From Sediminicola luteus (GTDB taxonomy: Bacteria > Bacteroidota > Bacteroidia > Flavobacteriales > Flavobacteriaceae), in the NCBI RefSeq assembly GCF_002514735.1, contig NZ_KZ300476.1:62001-126000 (forward strand): a stretch of 64,000 nt of DNA, in the 5' to 3' direction. The translations under genes and the position numbers were made by a program. Positions 57,584 to 64,000 of this stretch are shown here, piece by piece. The first letter of the stretch is position 1. The number at the start of each line of letters is the position of its first letter. The notes beneath the pieces are model-generated. The model searched no databases, was not told where the DNA came from, and worked only from the letters and a program-made list of their open reading frames with translations.

Positions 57584-57725
57584 TGTTGGTTTGTTTTGGT
57601 TAAAAGTAGCAGATTAACCCATTTTTTGAACATGTACGGATATGAATTCGTAGCATGACAATTTTTGGCTAATTTAACTCCTTGAAACCAGTTCGCAATG
57701 TCCTATTCGCTTAAGTGCACTATTT

Positions 57726-59531
57726 ATGAAAACCAAACAGCTTAAAAAGCTGCATGCCCAACTTGAGACCCTTATTTTCTTTTTGGAAGAAAGCCAAAGG
57801 GCCTATCGAAAAAAAATCAAAAAAACACATCCTTCACATACCGAAAGTACCAAAAATCTAGTGCATTATTTGGCTTTGCGAAAGATCGATCTTGCCAAAA
57901 CCCAAGGCAAACTTGAAATATTGGGCCTATCTAGATTGGCGCGTTCAGAATCTTATGTGCTGGATGGACTTCGAAAAAGCCGTGAACACGTTTCGGCACT
58001 CTTGGAAAAGGAAAAAGTTAATTTAAATTTTGAGATACCAAGTGCTAAAAACAGACTGAAGCTGCACCATAACACCACTGATCTTTTAGGTGATATAGAC
58101 TCGAAAAGAAGGGTTGGTATTATGGTTACCATGCCCAGCGAAAGTGTTACGAACCCCAAAATAATTTCCGCTTTTATGCAGCAGGGTATGGACGTGGCCC
58201 GAGTAAACTGCGCCCATGATACTTCGGCGGAATGGAAAGCTATAATCGATCAGATCAAATCGCTTGAAGACAAGTTTGATAAAAAAGTAACCATAAGCAT
58301 GGATCTCGCCGGGCCCAAAGTGCGTACGGGAGCCATGACCCCTGGCCCTGCGGTTCGAAAGATCAAACCCATGCGCGATGTTTACGGAAACATTAAAATT
58401 CCGGCAACGGTGCGGCTAACGGAGGCGCCAATGGCACACAACGATATTCCCGTACCCACAAAATGGATTAAAAAACTCCAAATCGGCGACACGGTTAAAC
58501 TTTGGGATGCTAGAGGTAAAAAGAGACGTTTTATAGTTACGGAGTACCATGGAGACCATGCGGTAATACAAGGTATGCAAACCACCTATTTTGAAACCGG
58601 TCTGCGTTTGCAAAGTCATGGTCAGGTTACCCAGATTTTGAATCTCCCAAACTTGGAAACGGCCATTCACTTACAAAGTGGCGATCTTTTGGTGCTCCAC
58701 AAAGAGCAAATCTGGGGTAAAACTGCCCGTTTACATGAATCGGGGCAACCGATTCCGGCGCAGATCAGTTGTACTTCGCCGGTACCTTTTAAACATGTTC
58801 GAATTCAAGACAGGGTGTTTTTCGATGATGGTAAAATCGAAGGCAGGGTCATACGCGCCTCCTCAAAAAAAATGATAATCAAAATAGAGACTACCAAAAT
58901 CGGCGGGGTTAAACTAAAAACCGATAAAGGCATTAATTTCCCGGATACGGATTTGCCCTTGGTCGGACTCACCAAAAAGGATCGACAAGACCTCGATTTT
59001 ATTACCGACCATGCCCATGTCATAAACTTTTCATTCGTGAACTCTGCCCAAGACGTAAAAGAATTGCAACAAATTTTGAGGGAGAAAGGGGTATTACAAA
59101 ACATAGGGGTGGTACTAAAGATAGAAACCAAAACCGCTTTTAACAATTTGGGCGATATTCTTCTTGAGGCCATGAAAATGAAGAAAGTAGGGATTATGAT
59201 AGCACGAGGTGACCTGGCGATCGAAGTGGGTTGGGATAAAATCGGCTGGGTACAACAAGAAATTCTTAGTATTTGTGCCGCTGCCCATGTACCCGTTATT
59301 TGGGCCACCCAAGTTTTTGAAAACTATGCCAAAAACGGGCTACCATCACGCTCTGAGATTTCCGATGTAACTATGGCACTGAAAGCGGAATGTGTTATGT
59401 TAAACAAAGGCCCCCATATCTCCGGGGCCATCAAACTTTTGGATCAAATGCTGGGCGGTATGGAAAAATACCAGTCGAAATCGCATAAAATGATGCCTAG
59501 TTTAAAGAAATTACCCAAAAGTAATCGGTAG
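57726..59531 (+). CDS. Divergent pyruvate kinase-like protein with N-terminal extension
   Basis: A 601-residue relative of pyruvate kinase. Residues ~1-130 are an extra helical domain with ALRKIDLAKTQGKLEILGLS and LARSESYVLDGL. The catalytic barrel then runs to the end; the usual C-terminal allosteric domain is missing. Retained: R159 and N161 (ARVNCAHD), MDLAGPKVRT, FFDDGKIEGR, K465 and E467 (LKIET), ARGDLAIE and IWATQVFE. Changed: the conserved SHG is C-A-H-D, so the serine that helps bind K+ is alanine. The inserted B domain is longer than usual. This architecture exists in other bacteria as an alternative pyruvate kinase; activity here is uncertain. Confidence 0.8.
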   Translation: MKTKQLKKLHAQLETLIFFLEESQRAYRKKIKKTHPSHTESTKNLVHYLALRKIDLAKTQGKLEILGLSRLARSESYVLDGLRKSREHVSALLEKEKVNLNFEIPSAKNRLKLHHNTTDLLGDIDSKRRVGIMVTMPSESVTNPKIISAFMQQGMDVARVNCAHDTSAEWKAIIDQIKSLEDKFDKKVTISMDLAGPKVRTGAMTPGPAVRKIKPMRDVYGNIKIPATVRLTEAPMAHNDIPVPTKWIKKLQIGDTVKLWDARGKKRRFIVTEYHGDHAVIQGMQTTYFETGLRLQSHGQVTQILNLPNLETAIHLQSGDLLVLHKEQIWGKTARLHESGQPIPAQISCTSPVPFKHVRIQDRVFFDDGKIEGRVIRASSKKMIIKIETTKIGGVKLKTDKGINFPDTDLPLVGLTKKDRQDLDFITDHAHVINFSFVNSAQDVKELQQILREKGVLQNIGVVLKIETKTAFNNLGDILLEAMKMKKVGIMIARGDLAIEVGWDKIGWVQQEILSICAAAHVPVIWATQVFENYAKNGLPSRSEISDVTMALKAECVMLNKGPHISGAIKLLDQMLGGMEKYQSKSHKMMPSLKKLPKSNR

Positions 59532-59762
59532 ACTACCATTTCTAAAAAAAAACACCAGAAGTATGTAGGAAATATTTGAGGTTTTTGTACGCATTTAATA
59601 TCTTCACTGCTTGACATAAAAACGAAAAATCGAATTTTTGCTCAGGTCCATTAATATCTTAAAAACTTACCCTTGGTTTTTAGCCTATAACCGGGGTTTT
59701 CATTTACCAAAATTGCAACTCGATACGGAGTTTGGTATGCTAAACACAGCCTTTCCAGTATC

Positions 59763-62700
59763 ATGAGAGCAACAACCTCCTATCTTGGTAATAGATCAGC
59801 CTATAGTGAATGTCACCCCTATATACCGGAGGCAAAGAATTCAATATACCTTCGGTTTTGGTTATTGAACATCTTGTTTTCTATAGGTAGTTTTATTCCC
59901 CTTCAAGGTCAAAACCATACAAGTTTTACCTATCAAATCAAAGCGAAGGAATATCAAGAAATTTTAAGCAAAATAGTAGTCGACAAAGATGGTTTTGCAT
60001 GGTATGTTACCGAAAAAGGTCTTGTAAAAGATTATGGCAACTCGCAAATATTGATTCCATTGGAAACGGGTAGGCCCAATGCCAAAGAACCCATTTGGTC
60101 TTTAATCATTGATCAAAAAGGGTACATCTGGTTCAATTGTTTTATGGGTACGTATCGCGTAAATCCGAACACGCTTCAACACAAACTGTATCCTTTTGAT
60201 TTCGGCACCGAAAAAAATCCAGTATTCTTAACACTTAATCAAGGCGACGACCATGATCTATGGGTTCCTACCTCAAAAGGGTTTTTCTTTCGGTTTACTT
60301 CTGATTCCATACCCAAACGAGAAAAGATTTATACGCCCAAATCAAAAACTGTTGTTGATGCTCCCAAAGCCAATGAATTACCAAAATTTGTGGTTTTTGA
60401 TACGAATGTGTATCGAATTAGAAAACGGAAACTAGAGCTAATTCGAAGCTTAGATCACGTCATGGGCTTGGCAGCGGCGATTACCAAAGATCAAGCTAAA
60501 AAATTTAAACTCAACACGGAACAGGATGGCTTTTATAATTACCTAAATATAAAACGACCGTATTATTTTATTCCTGAATTGAATCGCTACCTGATTAGGT
60601 TCTACAATAACCATCAAATCCATTTAAGATCGAAAACAGCCGACTTTGCCGATGTTATATTATTTAAGGTTTTGGATCACGAAATCGAGTTTTTAGATTT
60701 TAACCGTAACCCAAATGGCGAATTAAATCTTAATGTTAGAAAAAAAATCGATCACTCTTACAATTCGAACCATGTTTCATACGACCCCATTAGGTCTATT
60801 ATTTATACCGCAAACAAATCAAGTGTAACCAAGGTAAAACTGAGTCCGGAGATATATTCCTATTTTCACCCAGACGACAAATTGCGTATAAATACGAGAC
60901 GCTTACAAATTCAAAACGATCAATTATACGTATCGTCTTTTTATGGGGTAAACAAATACCCATTACCAAAAAGCGACACAGGGTATTCCCAACACGATTC
61001 TAAAGGTTTCTATCCGAAAACCAATCTTAAGCAAGGTGATTCATTGATTATAGCGAATTCATTTCCGCATATATCCAAAATGGACCCGGAAACACTTGGT
61101 TTTAAAAACATTGGCGAAAAACTGGGTCATTATACTTTCGTTAGACCTAAAGATAAAGGACAATCTTGGGTGGGTTCGAACAAAGGGCTTTATGTATTAG
61201 ACCACAAGTCAGATAAAATTACCAAATGGCATATCAAAACCCGACATTCAAGGCAATTGGCACAAGAAGTAGTGCATGCTGTCTTGGATAGTAAGTTGAA
61301 CGATAACCTCTATGTGGGTACAACCAATGGTTTATTTGTTTTTGATCAAGTTCGAAACACCAGTAAACACTATAAGTTAAGCCCAATGGAAACCGAGACT
61401 TTAGCAACTGCGGTTGAAGATCTTTATGAAGACGATGTAGGCAACCTTTGGATAGCCTCTACAAGTGGGTTGGTTAAGTTAACATTAAACGGGAAGCTTA
61501 ACATGTATACTGAATTCGATGGTTTACCCGACAATCATATTCATTGCATTCTACCGAACCCCGACCACCTTTGGGTATCTACCGATAACGGTCTGTCCCG
61601 TTTAGACCTGGCTTCATTAAAATTCGACAATCTATTTGTTTCCGAATTAGAATCAGAAAACGTATTCAATTATAACTCCGCTCTAAAAGTTAGCGAATCG
61701 CTGTTGTTATTTGGTAATAGCAACGGTATTATTGAAATACGACCAAACCTCTTTCGGCCAAAGCCGAACAATTCTAAACTAATACCGGTAAAACATCTTG
61801 ATTTTAAAGACAATGGCTTTGAAAAAAACAATACCCCCCTAAGTCTAGATAAGCTATCTGAACTCCAATTGGATTACGATAGCAACAGTTTCTCTATGGA
61901 GTTTGCCATTCAGAATGCCTTTAATCATAGTAAGCACCGATTTTTATATAAAATCGATGGATTAATGCCAGATTGGCGCGATATCGGGAACGACAATATG
62001 GTGAACGTTTTTGAATTACCCACTGGCAAGCATATTCTCGAGGTTATGGCCTACAATGAAAATGGACAGCCTACCCCCAATGTCTACAAAATCAACATAA
62101 AGGTTGCCGAGGTTTTCTATAAGGAATCATGGTTCCAATTCCTAGGATTAACGTTTTTGACCATTATTATTTACCTTATCGCTTTACTTTCATTTAGAAG
62201 AAAAAAGGAACGTCTAGAAGCCATAGGTACCATTAAAAAGCTGGAAATAGGTGCATTAACCGCTCAAATGACCCCACATTTTATTTTCAACACTATTAAC
62301 GGGATACAAAATGTGCTTTTGTTGAAAGGAGAATTGGCCGCAAACCGATACATCACCAATTTTTCTAAACTTATGCGTTCGACTATGCAGATTAGCCGAG
62401 ATTATTATTTAAGTGTAGAAGAAGAGGTCAACTACCTTGAAGCCTATATAAAACTGCAACAATACCGTAACAACCATAGTTTTGACTATGCCATAAGCTG
62501 TTGTGAACTCGCCAAAGCCTCCGACATACAGATTCCGGGGCTACTGATCCAACCCATTGTTGAAAATGCCATTATCCATGGTTTAAACCATAAACCTGAA
62601 TACGGTTTCCTCGAAATTCAATTCGGGATGAGAGGGACTAAATTGTTTGTTACGATTGCCGATAATGGTATCGGCCGAGAAAAAGCAATGGCCAAGCAAA

Positions 62701-62864
62701 AGGACAGAAATTATAAGTCATATTCTACCGAGGTAATTCAAAAGCGTATTGAATTAGGGAGACAACTGGGTGATCAAGACATAAGTTTCAGCATCAAGGA
62801 CAAAGACCCCGGAGAGTTTTACCCAGGCACTCAAGTAGAATTTTTAATCTTGCCACTGAAATAG
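59763..62864 (+). CDS. Propeller-type sensor histidine kinase (LytS/His_kinase family)
   Basis: A 1,033-residue membrane sensor. An N-terminal hydrophobic segment (~30-48) leads to a periplasmic two-component propeller with repeats such as SWVGSNKGLYVL, LYVGTTNGLFVF, LWIASTSGLVKL and LWVSTDNGLSRL. A Y_Y_Y domain follows (~710-775), then one membrane helix (~790-810). The kinase core begins at LTAQMTPHFIFNTINGIQ, with H839 as the phosphoacceptor. The ATP site shows LLIQPIVENAIIHGLNHK and ADNGIGR. Such kinases usually work with a LytTR regulator, none of which is in the window; a second, similar sensor gene follows directly. The ligand is unknown. Confidence 0.9.
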   Translation: MRATTSYLGNRSAYSECHPYIPEAKNSIYLRFWLLNILFSIGSFIPLQGQNHTSFTYQIKAKEYQEILSKIVVDKDGFAWYVTEKGLVKDYGNSQILIPLETGRPNAKEPIWSLIIDQKGYIWFNCFMGTYRVNPNTLQHKLYPFDFGTEKNPVFLTLNQGDDHDLWVPTSKGFFFRFTSDSIPKREKIYTPKSKTVVDAPKANELPKFVVFDTNVYRIRKRKLELIRSLDHVMGLAAAITKDQAKKFKLNTEQDGFYNYLNIKRPYYFIPELNRYLIRFYNNHQIHLRSKTADFADVILFKVLDHEIEFLDFNRNPNGELNLNVRKKIDHSYNSNHVSYDPIRSIIYTANKSSVTKVKLSPEIYSYFHPDDKLRINTRRLQIQNDQLYVSSFYGVNKYPLPKSDTGYSQHDSKGFYPKTNLKQGDSLIIANSFPHISKMDPETLGFKNIGEKLGHYTFVRPKDKGQSWVGSNKGLYVLDHKSDKITKWHIKTRHSRQLAQEVVHAVLDSKLNDNLYVGTTNGLFVFDQVRNTSKHYKLSPMETETLATAVEDLYEDDVGNLWIASTSGLVKLTLNGKLNMYTEFDGLPDNHIHCILPNPDHLWVSTDNGLSRLDLASLKFDNLFVSELESENVFNYNSALKVSESLLLFGNSNGIIEIRPNLFRPKPNNSKLIPVKHLDFKDNGFEKNNTPLSLDKLSELQLDYDSNSFSMEFAIQNAFNHSKHRFLYKIDGLMPDWRDIGNDNMVNVFELPTGKHILEVMAYNENGQPTPNVYKINIKVAEVFYKESWFQFLGLTFLTIIIYLIALLSFRRKKERLEAIGTIKKLEIGALTAQMTPHFIFNTINGIQNVLLLKGELAANRYITNFSKLMRSTMQISRDYYLSVEEEVNYLEAYIKLQQYRNNHSFDYAISCCELAKASDIQIPGLLIQPIVENAIIHGLNHKPEYGFLEIQFGMRGTKLFVTIADNGIGREKAMAKQKDRNYKSYSTEVIQKRIELGRQLGDQDISFSIKDKDPGEFYPGTQVEFLILPLK

Positions 62865-62950
62865 CTTCTAAAGAATGAAAGCCTTAAATAAACTAACCCT
62901 GCATAAAAACATTTTGTAAATTGAACCAAGCTTTAAATGAAATCCTGGTT

Positions 62951-64000
62951 TTGAAAACGATTATAAAATTCTTTTGCTGTTCCATTCTTTTTGCTGGCTG
63001 TCTTTTTCTAGGCCATTCCCAAGAAGGAAACGTTTTCACATATAATGTAAAATCGGATTATTTCAACAATATTTCAGGTACCCCGAGTATGGATGCTGAC
63101 GGTTTTCTATGGTACCCGACCGATAAGGGCATTGTAAAAGACTATGGCGAGTCGCAGGTTTTCATATCTATACCTATTAACCCAAACAACCCTCACAACG
63201 GGGTTTGGTCTAGTGAAATAGACCAAAAAGGATTTTATTGGTTTATATCGACAGAAGGTGTACATAAGGTAAACACCAAGGACTTTACTTATGAAAAATT
63301 CGATTTAAAATCAGAGTTAACAGGTAAAAAAGTATATCCTCAAATTTTCTTTGGCGACGACCATGACATTTGGGTAAGTACCGGCAAGAATTATGTTATT
63401 TATTTCCCTGATGGGGATATGGAAGCGGTGGCCTTTATTCAGAAACCTACTAGAAAGTCTACCCTAATAAAAGAAAGCGAAGTCCCGCGAAAATTTATCA
63501 GGAGTGACAATAAAATCTACCTAATAGATAAAGATAAAATTCATTACGTTGATGATTGCAGTTTTCAGCTCCAAAAAATAAGGTACCAAAACGAGCAAGA
63601 TGGACTTGATTTAGGGTTTAAACCTGTTAGAAAAGGGGTTTATAGGTACGAAAACTATATAGTTCCCTACCAATATATACCCGCCATTGGCCAATTCGCC
63701 ATCGGGCTTCATGAGCAAATGAAATCGCCCCGGCTTCATGGAAAAAAACTCTTGGACACCGTTGTTATCTGGGAAAACACCATACCTAAGATAAATCTGT
63801 GCAAATTCGAGACAACGGATAAAGACAGCTTGGTCCTAAAAATTAAGAAGAGTCATGCACGTAAAGCCCGATCGCAAACCGGCCTGTTCGATCGTTCTCG
63901 AAAAACCATGTATACGGCCAATTGGAACAGTATTACCAAATTTTCATTCCAGTCCTTGGCCCATAAGAATATTTTTAAAGACCTAGATTCTGATATCAGT
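62951..64000 (+). CDS. Second propeller-type sensor kinase, N-terminal part (TTG start, cut by window edge)
   Basis: The frame is open from 62897 to the end of the window (350 residues from the proposed start) and has no ATG before residue ~47. A TTG at 62951 begins MKTIIKFFCCSILFAGCLFL (TTG read as Met), a good signal peptide followed by GHSQ. The mature part parallels the upstream kinase: DADGFLWYPTDKGIVKDYGE versus DKDGFAWYVTEKGLVKDYGN, and GDDHDIWVSTGK versus GDDHDLWVPTSK. It is thus a tandem paralogue. The kinase domain would lie beyond the window. An ATG 14 bases upstream is in another frame and stops after five codons. Confidence 0.8.
   Translation, partial: MKTIIKFFCCSILFAGCLFLGHSQEGNVFTYNVKSDYFNNISGTPSMDADGFLWYPTDKGIVKDYGESQVFISIPINPNNPHNGVWSSEIDQKGFYWFISTEGVHKVNTKDFTYEKFDLKSELTGKKVYPQIFFGDDHDIWVSTGKNYVIYFPDGDMEAVAFIQKPTRKSTLIKESEVPRKFIRSDNKIYLIDKDKIHYVDDCSFQLQKIRYQNEQDGLDLGFKPVRKGVYRYENYIVPYQYIPAIGQFAIGLHEQMKSPRLHGKKLLDTVVIWENTIPKINLCKFETTDKDSLVLKIKKSHARKARSQTGLFDRSRKTMYTANWNSITKFSFQSLAHKNIFKDLDSDIS

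Overview
The window looks like a chromosomal segment of a marine-type member of the Flavobacteriaceae (Bacteroidota). The genus cannot be settled from the sequence alone. The signs are a type IX secretion type B sorting domain on a giant surface protein, a TonB-dependent receptor with a carboxypeptidase-like regulatory domain, an FGE-type sulfatase, several -7 boxes of the Bacteroidota form TAnnTTTG, no obvious Shine-Dalgarno sequences, and many families typical of this group (DUF2490, head-GIN, DUF4870, DUF2461, propeller-type sensor kinases). No tRNA, rRNA, CRISPR array, insertion sequence or prophage was seen.

Layout. 1-1363: the start of a TonB receptor (minus strand, runs off the left edge). 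1.6-5.9 kb: envelope genes, namely a secreted MORN-like protein, a DUF2490 barrel, an anchored MORN-repeat protein and a DUF2141 protein. 6.2-7.8 kb: a lone sulfatase. 8.1-9.7 kb: a divergent dps/oxyR peroxide-defence pair with a 9-bp palindrome between them. 9.8-17.7 kb: housekeeping and orphan genes (Abi/HEPN-like protein, PBP4-type peptidase, head-GIN, GNAT, NUDIX, DUF2461, TIGR00266). These are separated by unusually long spacers filled with short-period repeats. 19.2-38.6 kb: one gene for a protein of about 6,466 residues. It has a BspA-like region, five LamG-like modules, an array of eight 114-residue Ig-like repeats, an array of twenty 74-residue helical repeats, a calcium-binding stalk and a T9SS-B tail. 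39.1-43.2 kb: DUF4442, DUF4870 and a PadR-PspC-GIN operon. 43.4-44.8 kb: a SatD-DUF3307 pair preceded by three palindromes at an exact 28-bp period. 44.9-46.9 kb: a dipeptide epimerase and a PLP enzyme, likely for murein-peptide recycling. 47.0-49.7 kb: trxB and galK. 49.8-56.1 kb: a TolC-adaptor-RND efflux operon with two small extra genes. 56.1-64 kb: an unknown secreted protein, a divergent pyruvate kinase, and two tandem propeller-type sensor histidine kinases. The second kinase appears to start with TTG and runs off the right edge.

The features most worth following are: (i) the intergenic spacers, which are mosaics of degenerate microrepeats with unit lengths of 7, 7, 8, 9 and 10 bp in a recurring order and always the same orientation; (ii) the giant adhesin, whose repeat arrays contain adjacent DNA copies that look identical; (iii) the 28-bp-spaced triple palindrome before satD; and (iv) the oxyR/dps operator. 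Most of the remaining genes are ordinary for the group.
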